From: Lentisphaerae bacterium GWF2_50_93
GTDB lineage: Bacteria; Verrucomicrobiota; Lentisphaeria; Victivallales; GWF2-50-93
Length of the DNA stretch: 50,200 nucleotides
Assembly (NCBI GenBank): GCA_001804815.1
Contig: MHBI01000052.1
Span: 1 to 50,200, forward strand
Direction of reading: 5' to 3'
Shown: positions 34,835 through 43,646 of the stretch, piece by piece
How positions within the stretch are numbered: position 1 is the stretch's first letter
Layout: each line of letters starts with the position of its first letter
Notes under the pieces: generated by a model
What the model saw: the letters and a program-made list of their open reading frames with translations, nothing else
The model's database searches: none
What the model was told of the DNA's origin: nothing
Translations under genes and position numbers: made by a program

Positions 34835-36300
34835 GGAAGTTTCCTGTATTTATCCAGAGACTTTTCAAAAAGCTCCGTCTGTTTTTCCTGTGGCTTATAT
34901 GTTTCTACCGGGAATGAAGCCTTAACTATGTCCCTGCCGTCGGACAGGGAGCCAAGTTTTTTGTCGGCAATCGCCTGGGCCATGAGGTTTCCAATGGCGG
35001 TGGCTTCGACCGGTCCCGCAACCACCGGAATATCCAGGGCGTCGGCGGAAAGCTGCATCAGCAGCTTGTTCTGGCATCCGCCGCCGACTATATGCAGGCA
35101 TTCATATTTGACCCCAGTTATCTCTTCGAGCTCGTGCGTCTTCACCTTGAAACAGAGGGCGAGTGAATCCAGCACGCATCGGACAACAGCCGCATCATCC
35201 TTGAGCTCCCCCTGTCCTGTCTCCCTGCAGTATTCCTTGATCTTGGCAGGCATGTCGCAGGGGGCAAGGAATCTCTGGTTGTTCGGATTGACGATGAATT
35301 TCATAGGTTCGGCCTTCTCAGCCATCTTCACCATGTCGGAATACGAGTAGTTCTTTCCCTGTTCCTTCCAGTTCCTGGAACATTCCTGCAGGAGCCAGAG
35401 CCCCATGATATTTGTCAGGAAACGGATCTTGCGGTCGAGCCCGCCCTCGTTAGTGTAGCCCGCCTTGCGGGCTTTTTCAGTGATGACCGGTTTGTCGTTT
35501 TCAACACCGAGAAGCGCCCAGGTGCCACAGCTTATGTAAGCCCAGTTTTTTGCAAACCCGACCGGCACGGAAGCTACTGCGGAGGCTGTGTCATGGCTTC
35601 CGACGTGGAATACCGGGACAGGCCCGCATCCGAGTTCCTTCTGCAGCTCCTCCTTGAGGATTCCCGCCTTTGTACAGGGCGGAACTATTTTCGGAAATAT
35701 GGATCTCGGAATGCCGAGTTTCTCGATAAGCTCAAAATCCCAGCCGCCGGTTCTTGCATCCAGGAGCTGGGTCGTGCTTGCATCGGTATATTCACACTCC
35801 ACTTGTCCGCAGAGCATGTAGGAAAGCACGTCCGGTATCATGAGGAACGTTGAATCCCTGAGATCTTCAGGATGCTGATTCTTGTGCGCGAAAAGCTGGA
35901 ATATCGTGTTCAGCTGCATGAACTGGATGCCGGTGCTCTCATATATTTTATCGAACGGAACTATCTTGAACAGCTTTTCGGGGGCATCGTTCGTCCTTGA
36001 ATCGCGGTAATGATATGGATCCCTCACGAACTTCCCGTCCTTGCCCAGCATCGCATAGTCGACGCCCCAGGTGTCTATGGCGATGCCGTTTATCCCGTGT
36101 CCGGCCGACACCGCCTTTTTCAACGCAGTCTTGATTTCCCTGAGAAGCCCTTCAATATCCCAGAAAAGGGCCCCGTCCTTTTCAACCGGCCCGTTCGGGA
36201 ACCTGTGGATTTCGGATAGCCCGAGCTTCCTGTCTTCAAACTTCCCGACTATTCCCCGTCCGCTTGACGCCCCAAGATCAATCGCAAGATATGATGACAT
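34831..36300 (-). CDS. rhaB: Rhamnulokinase-type FGGY carbohydrate kinase
   Basis: 489 residues. It starts YLAIDLGASSGRGIVG as in RhaB, with IDTWGVDYAML, the substrate loop YHYRDSRT, the catalytic base in VGSHDTASAVASV, SCGTWALLG, and the ATP-binding HIVGGGCQN plus EATAIGN near the C-terminus. It phosphorylates L-rhamnulose or a close ketose. CGGAG lies 9 bases before the ATG. No rhamnose isomerase or aldolase is nearby, so the exact sugar is uncertain. Confidence 0.9.
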   Translation of the reverse strand: MSSYLAIDLGASSGRGIVGKFEDRKLGLSEIHRFPNGPVEKDGALFWDIEGLLREIKTALKKAVSAGHGINGIAIDTWGVDYAMLGKDGKFVRDPYHYRDSRTNDAPEKLFKIVPFDKIYESTGIQFMQLNTIFQLFAHKNQHPEDLRDSTFLMIPDVLSYMLCGQVECEYTDASTTQLLDARTGGWDFELIEKLGIPRSIFPKIVPPCTKAGILKEELQKELGCGPVPVFHVGSHDTASAVASVPVGFAKNWAYISCGTWALLGVENDKPVITEKARKAGYTNEGGLDRKIRFLTNIMGLWLLQECSRNWKEQGKNYSYSDMVKMAEKAEPMKFIVNPNNQRFLAPCDMPAKIKEYCRETGQGELKDDAAVVRCVLDSLALCFKVKTHELEEITGVKYECLHIVGGGCQNKLLMQLSADALDIPVVAGPVEATAIGNLMAQAIADKKLGSLSDGRDIVKASFPVETYKPQEKQTELFEKSLDKYRKLP

Positions 36301-36331
36301 AAAAAACTCCGTTTTTTATATTAAATTACAA

Positions 36332-36349
36332 ACAGGCTGGAAAGCCTGT
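36332..36349 (-). terminator. Stem-loop at the end of ispF
   Basis: ACAGGCT/AGCCTGT placed directly after the AAG TAG that ends ispF on the minus strand. It is nearly identical to the module at 34172-34188. Confidence 0.55.
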
Positions 36350-36350
36350 C

Positions 36351-36827
36351 CTACTTCTTCTCGAACAGCGCGACCGCCATCGCGGCGATCCCTTCGCCCC
36401 TGCCGCAGAAACCCATGCGTTCGGTCGTGGTCGCCTTCACTGATATGCAATTTTCCTCAACGGAAAAAGCCCTGGCGAGATTCCTCCTCATTTCAGGGAC
36501 ATGCCCGGCTATCCTGGGCTTCTCGGCAATGACGGTTGAATCGAGATTGACAAGCTTCCAGCCCTTGAGTTTCACGTCAGAAAGAATTCTTGAGAGAAGT
36601 TTGATGCTGTCGGCATTCCCATATGCCGGATCGGTATCAGGAAACCATGTTCCGATATCGCCGAGGGAATGCGCTCCAAGCACTGAATCCATTATCGCAT
36701 GCACAAGCACATCTGCGTCACTGTGCCCGAGAAGACCTTTCTCATAGGGTATTTTGACTCCTCCAATGATACAGGGCCTATTGCTGGCAAACCTGTGAAC
36801 ATCAAAACCCTGACCTATTCGCATCAT
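36351..36827 (-). CDS. ispF: 2-C-methyl-D-erythritol 2,4-cyclodiphosphate synthase
   Basis: 158 residues, the usual length. It catalyses the fifth step of the MEP isoprenoid pathway. Zinc ligands lie in IGQGFDVHRF and the following GHSDADVLVHAI; FPDTDPAY, ATTTERMGFCGRGEGIAA and the short C-terminus are conserved. Two consecutive ATGs (36827 and 36824) are possible starts. It lies 15 bases after the LptE-like gene in a minus-strand run. Confidence 0.96.
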   Translation of the reverse strand: MMRIGQGFDVHRFASNRPCIIGGVKIPYEKGLLGHSDADVLVHAIMDSVLGAHSLGDIGTWFPDTDPAYGNADSIKLLSRILSDVKLKGWKLVNLDSTVIAEKPRIAGHVPEMRRNLARAFSVEENCISVKATTTERMGFCGRGEGIAAMAVALFEKK

Positions 36828-36842
36828 GATTTCAGCCTTATG

Positions 36843-37367
36843 TTACCAAGCTTCGACAGTATAGACTACTGCCCTCTGAGCGGCCATGCGGCATGCCTGC
36901 TGTACACCCCGTCGTCTGGCTATGTCGTTGTCAGCGGCCACCTGGTAGGTAGCCACCCCCTCAACCTCGCGGGCATTTATAAGGGGCTTTTCACGGCCTG
37001 GAACTATCACGACAAATTCAAAAGTTATCCTCAATGCGAATTCAGCCGGCATGTATGACTGCTCGTTGTTCGACGAATCAAAGCCGATTGACGTCGTCTT
37101 GACTTCGACAATCCTGCCGTAAATTATGCAGTCGGCCTCCTCAAGGGACTTCACCTTGAGCGAATGGTCTATGTCGAACTGTTCAGCCAGCGCCTGCCTC
37201 ATGTACTGGGTGGCCATGGCTTCTATCGTGTCATTTTTTATTGTAGCTATCGCTATAGTCTTCACCTGCGGATGCATGATGGAGCCCACCTGGTAGCCGC
37301 ATCCCTGGGAAAGCAGGCAGACAACCGCAGCAGTTAAAACAAATATCCCGAGTCTAAATGATTTCAT
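36843..37367 (-). CDS. lptE: LptE-like outer-membrane LPS-assembly lipoprotein
   Basis: 174 residues from ATG 37367, which begins a signal sequence (KSFRLGIFVLTAAVVCLLSQ) ending at Cys in GCGYQVG; CGY after the lipid Cys is typical of LptE. Later parts, VKTIAIATIKNDT and YMRQALAEQFD then ADCIIYGRIVEV, match the LptE fold pattern. It would sit in the outer membrane plugging LptD. It begins 4 bases after the stop of the TPR gene. The lipobox (SQGC) is not ideal. Confidence 0.75.
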   Translation of the reverse strand: MKSFRLGIFVLTAAVVCLLSQGCGYQVGSIMHPQVKTIAIATIKNDTIEAMATQYMRQALAEQFDIDHSLKVKSLEEADCIIYGRIVEVKTTSIGFDSSNNEQSYMPAEFALRITFEFVVIVPGREKPLINAREVEGVATYQVAADNDIARRRGVQQACRMAAQRAVVYTVEAW

Positions 37368-37371
37368 ATGC

Positions 37372-38523
37372 TTATTTTTCCTTTTCATCTTTCCTTGCAT
37401 CTTCGTCCCGCTTGTCGTACGGCTTCAGCTTCCCGAGCAATTCCTCGGCTTTCTTGTCGGACGGCCTGTCATCCCTTTTCCCGAGGCCAAGATCCTCTAT
37501 CGGAAGCATCCATTTGCCGTTGCTGTTTTCCGGAACAATGAGGATATTGTCATCCTCCAAAGGCATCTTCCCGACCTTGTACTCGACTACGTAGTTCCCC
37601 TTCCGTTCAGCTCCGGAAGGCTTGTATTCCTGGTTCAGCTTCTCAAGCATTTCCTCGGCATCGTCGGAAACCTTGTTCTCAGGATAAGTGGTTATAATGT
37701 CGTTGAGATATCGCTGGGCGGAGTCATCCCTGTCGCGCCTGTGATAGAACGCGGCCAGCCCATAGAGCCTTTTTGCGGCTATGCTGTCGGCCTCACCGAG
37801 GGTCTCCTTCGCCCATCCGACTTCAGGATCCTTTGGGTATTTCTCTATGATCTTCCGAAGGGTGTCCTGCGCCTGGCGGACATACGTGCCGTCCCCGTCC
37901 CCTCTCCGCGCCTTCTGTATAAGTATGTTCGCAAGCTCGAATTCCGCGTATTTCGCCTCATCGCTGCGCGGATACATCTTTATGATGTCCCTGAAAGTCT
38001 TCAGGGCCTGTTCGATCTTGTTCTCCTCGATGTAGATCTTCCCCAGCCTGAGCCTCATTTCAGGTGCGAACTTCGCAAAAGGGGCGTGCTTGAGGACGGC
38101 CTCCATCGCCTCCATCGACCTGTCCTTGTCCTTTATCCAGGGCATCCATGACAGCGCCGGATCCCTCCTGCCCTGATAGAACTTGGTGGCTATTTCATAT
38201 TCCCTCTGGACGGTTCCAGGATAATCAATGCTTGAAGGGAAGGCGTTCAGAAGGCTTTCAAGGCACTCGAACTCCTTGAACATCAGATCGGCCTTGTCAT
38301 AGCAGTCAGCGGCCCTCTTGATGGCATTCACCTTGAGCACCGGGTCGTCCGCCCAGTGTTCGGCGGCGAGAAACTCCTCGGCGGCGCCTTTGTAGTCGCC
38401 CGCCTTCTCCTTTGTCACGCCCTGCTCGTACGAAGCACGCGATTCAGCATCCTTGGCAGGCAATATCTGCCCGTATACCGAGAGCGCCAGAACAATAAAC
38501 AGTGTTGAAATCCTAGAGTTCAT
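37372..38523 (-). CDS. Secreted TPR protein, BamD/YfgC-like repeats
   Basis: 383 residues. Residues 1-23 are a signal peptide (cleavage near LPAKDA). Several TPR units follow, for example SYEQGVTKEKAGDYKGAAEE, LGKIYIEENKIEQALKTFRD and LAAFYHRRDRDDSAQRYLND. The spacing resembles that of the outer-membrane assembly protein BamD and of CpoB-like proteins. The C-terminus is highly charged (KRDDRPSDKK... DEKEK). It heads the run that continues with the LptE-like gene, which suggests a role in envelope assembly. The precise function is not identifiable. Confidence 0.82.
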   Translation of the reverse strand: MNSRISTLFIVLALSVYGQILPAKDAESRASYEQGVTKEKAGDYKGAAEEFLAAEHWADDPVLKVNAIKRAADCYDKADLMFKEFECLESLLNAFPSSIDYPGTVQREYEIATKFYQGRRDPALSWMPWIKDKDRSMEAMEAVLKHAPFAKFAPEMRLRLGKIYIEENKIEQALKTFRDIIKMYPRSDEAKYAEFELANILIQKARRGDGDGTYVRQAQDTLRKIIEKYPKDPEVGWAKETLGEADSIAAKRLYGLAAFYHRRDRDDSAQRYLNDIITTYPENKVSDDAEEMLEKLNQEYKPSGAERKGNYVVEYKVGKMPLEDDNILIVPENSNGKWMLPIEDLGLGKRDDRPSDKKAEELLGKLKPYDKRDEDARKDEKEK

Positions 38524-38679
38524 CAGCCTTCTTGCGTGTGGTTAAATTTCTCAAGAGGCGTAATTTACAATCATAATCTGATTTTTCTACATAAATCCCC
38601 GGCGCAGAACCAATAAATTGGAACAAAGCCGCAAAAAGCCTGTCTAAACCGGAAAATAACAGGATTTGGAGGATTCCCC

Positions 38680-40044
38680 ATGAAAACTAGGATTTTTATT
38701 CCATTCATGCTTTTCATATTCATTTCTTCCGGCATTGCCATCGCAGGCGGATCCGAAGAGGCGAAGAAACTGCAGGATGCATTCACAGGTGTTTATGAAA
38801 AAGCCTGCAGCTCCGTCGTGGTGATAAAAGTCAAAAAAGAAATGTCCGAGGACGAATCCTCCCAGTTTGGAATGGATAATCCATTCATGAAAAAATTCAG
38901 GGGCAGGAGGAATCCGGAACCTCCTAAAATAGAAGGCATGGGATCCGGCTTCATCGCGAATGAGAACGGATACATAATAACAAACTGCCATGTGGCAGGA
39001 GGCAACGACGAAGTCTCCGTGAAACTCCACGACGGACGTGAATTCAAGGCTGAAATAATCGGTGCGGACGAGAAAACCGACATCACCCTCCTGAAAATCA
39101 ACGCCGGCGCCAAGCTTCCAGCCCTCGCATTCGCCGATTCCGACAAGGTTAAGGTCGGCCATTGGAGCATCGCCATCGGGGCGCCCTACAACCTGGACTA
39201 CAGCATGACCGTCGGCATTGTCAGCCAGAAAGGCCGGTCAGTCGGCATCAACGCCTACGAGAACTACATCCAGACCGACGCGGCAATAAACATGGGCAAC
39301 AGCGGCGGCCCCCTGTTGAACCTCGACGGCGAAGTCATAGGGGTAAATGATTTCATCGTGACCGGAAATGGGTACTCGCAAGGGAACATCGGGCTCGGAT
39401 TCGCAATTCCCAGCAACATGGTCAAGGACGTGATGGAACAGCTCATGAAAGGCGGAAAAGTAGTACGCCCGTGGGTGGGCATAGCCATGGAACCGCTGAG
39501 CCCTGAAATGAAGAAACAGGCGAAAACTGAAACCGGGATCATGGTACGCGAAGTCAACGTCGGCAATCCTGCCGACAAGGCCGGCATCGAACCCGGAGAC
39601 ATCATAGTTGCAATAGACAACCAGCCTGTAAACGGGCCAAAGGATGTCCAGTTCGCAGTCCTCAAGCATAAGCCAGGCGACAAGATCTTGTTCACAGTCA
39701 TCCGCGACGGGAAAAAACAGGACATCACTGTCATTGCCGAAAAACAGGACGACAAGAGGGTCTCCGCCGACGGAGCAAAGGATAAGGAAACAGCGTCAGG
39801 CTCGAAGGATTTCGGACTCGAGTTCACTGAGACAAAGGACGGCATCGAGATTTCAAATGTGGATGCAGACGGGCCTGCCGCAGCAGCAGGACTCGGCGAT
39901 GGCAGCAAAGTCCTGGCAATAAACAAGCTGAAGGTGAAAACTCTTGACGATGTGCACAAGGCGATGGCGCTGAACAGGGAGATGCTTCTTCTTTTCGTCT
40001 CCGACGGGAAAACCAAGCGGTTTGTCGCAATCGAGAGGAAATGA
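38680..40044 (+). CDS. degP: Periplasmic HtrA/DegP-type serine protease with two PDZ domains
   Basis: 454 residues with GGAGGATTCCCC before the ATG. The signal peptide is cleaved after AIA (about residue 22). The trypsin-like domain carries H104 (TNCHVAGG), D134 (KTDITLLKI) and S208 (GNSGGPLLN). The first PDZ (about 270-360) includes KAGIEPGDIIVAIDNQPV; the second, shorter one (about 385-454) includes AAAAGLGDGSKVLAINKLKV. It degrades misfolded envelope proteins. The stop overlaps the start of truB (ATGA). Confidence 0.93.
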   Translation: MKTRIFIPFMLFIFISSGIAIAGGSEEAKKLQDAFTGVYEKACSSVVVIKVKKEMSEDESSQFGMDNPFMKKFRGRRNPEPPKIEGMGSGFIANENGYIITNCHVAGGNDEVSVKLHDGREFKAEIIGADEKTDITLLKINAGAKLPALAFADSDKVKVGHWSIAIGAPYNLDYSMTVGIVSQKGRSVGINAYENYIQTDAAINMGNSGGPLLNLDGEVIGVNDFIVTGNGYSQGNIGLGFAIPSNMVKDVMEQLMKGGKVVRPWVGIAMEPLSPEMKKQAKTETGIMVREVNVGNPADKAGIEPGDIIVAIDNQPVNGPKDVQFAVLKHKPGDKILFTVIRDGKKQDITVIAEKQDDKRVSADGAKDKETASGSKDFGLEFTETKDGIEISNVDADGPAAAAGLGDGSKVLAINKLKVKTLDDVHKAMALNREMLLLFVSDGKTKRFVAIERK

Positions 40045-40793
40045 TTTTCTGCATGGCAAAAAATCATACCTGCTCTATATTAGCGCCCATGAAAAATAAA
40101 ACTGAACCATTTCCACACAGCGGTATCGTCCTCGTCGACAAGCCGAAGGACTGGACAAGCCACGACGTCGTCAACTTCATACGCGGAAAATTCAACGTGA
40201 AGAAGGTCGGCCACTGCGGCACCCTTGATCCCGCGGCAACCGGACTGCTCGTGATCGTGCTCGGACACGCCACGAAGATGAGCCAGCAGCTCAGCGGTTC
40301 CGACAAGACCTATGAAGCTACGATTCTTTTCGGCAAGGAGACTGATTCGCAGGACATGGACGGCACCATCACTTCCGAAAAGGACTGCTCGTTCCTGACC
40401 GAGGAAATGGTGCGGAATGAATTTGCGAAGTTCGCAGGCGAGATGGATCAGATTCCGCCGATGGTATCAGCCAGGAAGGTCGACGGCAAGCGCCTCTACG
40501 AACTGGCGCGCGAGGGCAAGGAAATAGAGAGGGAGGCGAAAAAGATAACCATCCTCAGCATGGACGTCAAAAAGGTCTACCTGCCATACACCGACTTCGT
40601 CATGAAATGCACCAAGGGGACTTATGTCAGGACAATCTGCTACGATATCGGGACGAACCTCGGCTGCGGCGCCGTGCTGTTCTCTCTCAGAAGAACTATG
40701 AGCGGCGAGTTCAACGTTGCAAAATCGGTGGATGTAGAGACCATGAGATCATGGACCCAGGAAGACCTCTACAGGGCGATTGTGGAGTTCTGA
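40041..40793 (+). CDS. truB: tRNA pseudouridine(55) synthase TruB
   Basis: 250 residues from the ATG overlapping the protease stop. The conserved enzyme begins only at GIVLVDKPKDWTSHDVV (residue 28), so starts at 40053 or 40089 are also reasonable. The catalytic Asp is in GHCGTLDPAATGLL; KTYEATILFG, PPMVSARKVDGKRLYE and GTYVRTICYDIG follow. It lacks the C-terminal PUA-like domain found in longer TruB proteins. It ends in an 11-bp stem hairpin. Confidence 0.92.
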   Translation: MIFCMAKNHTCSILAPMKNKTEPFPHSGIVLVDKPKDWTSHDVVNFIRGKFNVKKVGHCGTLDPAATGLLVIVLGHATKMSQQLSGSDKTYEATILFGKETDSQDMDGTITSEKDCSFLTEEMVRNEFAKFAGEMDQIPPMVSARKVDGKRLYELAREGKEIEREAKKITILSMDVKKVYLPYTDFVMKCTKGTYVRTICYDIGTNLGCGAVLFSLRRTMSGEFNVAKSVDVETMRSWTQEDLYRAIVEF

Positions 40794-40819
40794 TAAATTT
40801 TTCAAACTGAAAAATTTAT
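40793..40819. terminator. Bidirectional terminator between convergent genes
   Basis: ATAAATTTTTC AAACT GAAAAATTTAT, a perfect 11-bp stem whose A/T-rich arms can serve as T-tracts in both directions. It lies between the truB stop (40793) and the stop of the minus-strand gene (40825). Confidence 0.75.
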
Positions 40820-40824
40820 ATTCC

Positions 40825-41595
40825 CTAGTACTTGCTCACGGAATACTTCAGCATGGGGAACTTCTCTTCGTCCTCGAACTTCACGGAGATGTATTTGACG
40901 GGGTATTTCCTCAGGATGTCGGCGACTATCCAGCCGTTTGCGAAATCCGCAAGGCTGCGCCTGGCGTCCTCGCGGACAAGATCGACATATTCGGGCGTAA
41001 GCGCCTTTCTCTTCATGTCGGTATAGAACTGCCTCCTCAGTTCCTCGAGCTTGGCCTGTTCATCGAAAATCAGCTTGCCGCTGTCAATTCGAGTCTCCAT
41101 GCGGCTCAGATCAGTTGCAGGCTCCTCGACCTGCAGTTTCGGTGCAGTTATCGTGAGGGTTTCATTTTCACAGACTATCTTCCATGGCCCTTTCATGTCG
41201 ACATAATAATTGTATGTGACCGGAGCCCTTACCTCCATCTTCGCGCTGCTCAGGGTCTTGCCGTTCATGATCCATGGACTCGAAAAACTATATTCCTTCC
41301 TGTTGGTCTCATTCCTGGTGATCTTGACGAGCAGCAGATGCTGGACCTTCTTCTGCTGTTCGGTGTACCCTATGAAAGTCTGGGTGACATCCATTTTCGT
41401 GTCGAACATCTTCCCGGCGGTATCGAACGGCTTGGAGAAAATCTTGTAGAAGACAAACATGAATATCAGGAACTGTATGCTTGCGAATACCGCAATTATC
41501 CAGGCGATCCTTACCATGGAACTCCCCATTGCAGGAGCGACAGAGCGGCCAAGCTCGCCCTTTATCTGCTCCATCGGATCTTTCTTTTCTTTCAT
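40825..41595 (-). CDS. Single-pass membrane protein resembling DUF4230
   Basis: 256 residues from ATG 41595 with AGGGC at a good distance; longer readings have no support. A cytoplasmic N-terminus is followed by one membrane segment (about 29-51, IAWIIAVFASIQFLIFMFVF). The outer part has APVTYNYYVDMKGPWKIVCE and LTITAPKLQVEEPATDLS, like the modest-affinity DUF4230 family, and ends with a helical, charged region. Function is unknown, and the family assignment is tentative. Confidence 0.72.
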   Translation of the reverse strand: MKEKKDPMEQIKGELGRSVAPAMGSSMVRIAWIIAVFASIQFLIFMFVFYKIFSKPFDTAGKMFDTKMDVTQTFIGYTEQQKKVQHLLLVKITRNETNRKEYSFSSPWIMNGKTLSSAKMEVRAPVTYNYYVDMKGPWKIVCENETLTITAPKLQVEEPATDLSRMETRIDSGKLIFDEQAKLEELRRQFYTDMKRKALTPEYVDLVREDARRSLADFANGWIVADILRKYPVKYISVKFEDEEKFPMLKYSVSKY

Positions 41596-41674
41596 AAAAA
41601 AATGCCCTAGATGATAAAACTTACTCTGACCTTTAATAAAGCTAATCTCTGAAATATTCCTTCCTGATGTAGAG

Positions 41675-41720
41675 TTGCCTGTCTCAGGCAAGGCTCTTAA
41701 TTATTCGCCGAGACGGCGAA
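41675..41720. repeat. Two adjacent stem-loops
   Basis: TTGCCTG TCT CAGGCAA (41675-41691) and TTCGCCG AGA CGGCGAA (41704-41720), both 7-bp perfect stems with 3-base loops, in the 201-base gap downstream of the VOC-protein gene. Confidence 0.65.
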
Positions 41721-41796
41721 CACTACATCCAAGATAAGAAACCTAAAAGAAACATTAAAACATCTATACAGTGGCTATGAAGTTCCAATCCAGGCA

Positions 41797-42192
41797 TCAA
41801 ACCTGATCCTTGTAGCCTTCCATCAGCTCAATGCGGTTGCCGTCGGGATCATGGAAGAAGCATATCCTCATCCCTTTTATAATCGCTGAACAGTCGATGA
41901 TGTTTTCGGTCTTAACTCCGTCGGCATTCAATTTCAATATGGCTTCTTCAATATTGCAGACTTCAAAAGCCATATGCTGGAAACCCAGGGGCTGCGCCGA
42001 CTGCTGGAGATCCCGGGTGTTCTTAGTGGGGAAAAGTTCAATACAGAACTTGTCCAGCCTCAGAAGTACAAACTCGTCCTGATTTCCGGCATTGAAAACC
42101 CTGGCTCTCCTGAATCCGAAATGCTTCGTGTAGAAAGCCTCCGTCTTCTTCAAATCCCTGCAGTTGAATGCCACGTGCTGGATTACAGTCAT
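41797..42192 (-). CDS. VOC-family (glyoxalase/dioxygenase fold) protein
   Basis: 131 residues from ATG 42192 with AGGAGAA upstream. It has the two beta-alpha-beta-beta-beta modules of the vicinal-oxygen-chelate fold. Probable metal ligands are the His in TVIQHVAFNCRDL, Glu in CIELFPTK, His in LGFQHMAFEV and Glu in GNRIELMEGY, the glyoxalase I-like pattern. The substrate is not known; lactoylglutathione-lyase-like and other activities are possible. It appears to be a single gene. Confidence 0.88.
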   Translation of the reverse strand: MTVIQHVAFNCRDLKKTEAFYTKHFGFRRARVFNAGNQDEFVLLRLDKFCIELFPTKNTRDLQQSAQPLGFQHMAFEVCNIEEAILKLNADGVKTENIIDCSAIIKGMRICFFHDPDGNRIELMEGYKDQV

Positions 42193-42248
42193 TGTATATG
42201 TTCTCCTGATTAATAATTTCATCGTATAGGAATTTGCATTTACGGATC

Positions 42249-42319
42249 GCCGGCAACTTGCCGGCATCTTTCTTCTTCTCTCCTGCTTTCAATAAATATC
42301 ATGCCACCAAGCTGGTGGC
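42249..42319. repeat. Two 7-bp stem-loops between VOC gene and kdsD
   Basis: GCCGGCA ACT TGCCGGC (42249-42265) and GCCACCA AGC TGGTGGC (42303-42319). The first shares its stem with the GCCGGC hairpin of the double-hairpin arrays 30 kb away. Confidence 0.65.
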
Positions 42320-42397
42320 GTTACATCAAGTTCCAAAAAACCGTGAACATGAAAATACTAATTCCAAAATTCAAGCTACGAGTTACAAATCACAAAC

Positions 42398-42417
42398 CTC
42401 GGGCAGGAAAGCCCGAG
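42398..42417 (-). terminator. Stem-loop after kdsD
   Basis: CTCGGGC/GCCCGAG with a 6-base loop, six bases after the kdsD TAA on the minus strand. The stop is followed by AGTAACTCGGGCTTTCC, the same AGTA-stem-CTTTC layout as the modules after ispF and the histidine phosphatase gene. Confidence 0.55.
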
Positions 42418-42422
42418 TTACT

Positions 42423-43397
42423 TTACATCAATTTCAGCCCCGGCAAGTCCTGGATGTCGACTATGCCGACAACTTTCCCCCTGGGGTCTACGGCTATGAT
42501 GTCGTCAATGAGTTTTTTCTCCACTATCTTAAGCACCTCTACTGCGAGATCGGTAGACTTGACGGACATGGGGTTCTTTGTCATCACCTCCGACACCAGC
42601 TTGTTGAGGACCTTCAGATCATCCTCGACATGCCTTCTGAAATCGCCGTCGGTGAAGATTCCAAGGAGCTTTCCCGCCTTGTCAACGACAATCGCAGAAC
42701 CGCATCTCGCCTTCGTCATCTTGAGGAGGGTGTCCTTCACGGTTGTATCAGGCTTGACCAGCACGAGCCGGTCGCCTGTGCGCATGATGTCGCTGACTCT
42801 GAGGGTCACGGCCTTGCCGATGGCGCCGCCGGGATGCAGGCGTCCGTAGTCTTCCTTCTTGAACTTCCTGACGTGCATGAGGGTCATGGCAAGCGCATCT
42901 CCCAGGGCGATAAGAGCGGTGGTGGTGGTGGTCGGTGCGAGATTGAACGGGCATGCCTCCTGGGGGACTGTCATCGCGATCACGATGTCGCTCCACTGCG
43001 CCAGCTTTGAATCAGGATCTCCGGTTATTGACGCAATCGGAACATCGAACCTTTTAGCGGAAGGCAGGATCGAGAGCAGCTCCTCGGTTTCGCCGCTGTA
43101 GCTCAACGCGATCAGGATGTCGTTCTTCTGGAGGATTCCGAGATCCCCGTGCATGGCCTCTACAGGATGCATGAAGACTGCAGGGGAGCCTGTGCTTGCG
43201 AGGGTCGCAGCGATCTTATGCCCGACATGCCCGCTCTTGCCGACGCCGCTGAGGACGATCTTTCCGCCTCCGTCAAGCACCTTGATGCAGGTATTGACGA
43301 GTTCGATGAATTCCCCGTCGAGACGGTCGCGGACGCTTTTGAGGCCTTCGATTTCGATATCGAAAACTTCCTTGGCTTTTATGATTATCTTATCCAT
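42423..43397 (-). CDS. kdsD: D-arabinose 5-phosphate isomerase, SIS-CBS-CBS
   Basis: 324 residues from ATG 43397 with AAGGAAAG upstream. It converts ribulose-5-P to arabinose-5-P for KDO and LPS core synthesis. The SIS domain (about 30-170) has GKIVLSGVGKSGHVGHKIAA, the substrate loop YSGETEELL and the family-typical PTTTTTALIALGDALA, then RLHPGGAIGK. Two CBS domains follow (VSDIMRTGD..., VSEVMTKNPM...). Together with lpxK it shows LPS of the normal KDO type. Confidence 0.94.
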   Translation of the reverse strand: MDKIIIKAKEVFDIEIEGLKSVRDRLDGEFIELVNTCIKVLDGGGKIVLSGVGKSGHVGHKIAATLASTGSPAVFMHPVEAMHGDLGILQKNDILIALSYSGETEELLSILPSAKRFDVPIASITGDPDSKLAQWSDIVIAMTVPQEACPFNLAPTTTTTALIALGDALAMTLMHVRKFKKEDYGRLHPGGAIGKAVTLRVSDIMRTGDRLVLVKPDTTVKDTLLKMTKARCGSAIVVDKAGKLLGIFTDGDFRRHVEDDLKVLNKLVSEVMTKNPMSVKSTDLAVEVLKIVEKKLIDDIIAVDPRGKVVGIVDIQDLPGLKLM

Positions 43398-43449
43398 ATT
43401 CTTTCCTTTATATTTATTGTATCGATGCAACTGAGAATCTGAATTATAA

Positions 43450-43504
43450 GGTAGGGCGAGTCTCTCCGAGACCGCCGCGGACGCCTCGGAGAGGCGTCCC
43501 TACC
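43450..43504. repeat. 55-bp nested palindrome upstream of purO
   Basis: Outer arms GGTAGGG/CCCTACC enclose CTCTCCGAG/CTCGGAGAG, with GACGCCTC GGA GAGGCGTC as an alternative fold. There is no open frame. Confidence 0.75.
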
Positions 43505-43646
43505 TAGAACACGGTAAATACAATTTACTATACAATCGGGTTAACTGTTGCAAGTTTCAAAATACAAACATAAATCTAGCTTGCAAAATGGATTTGCGCC
43601 AGTAAAATTTGAAGTCTGATTATTTATAACAAAAAACGAGGTCAAT

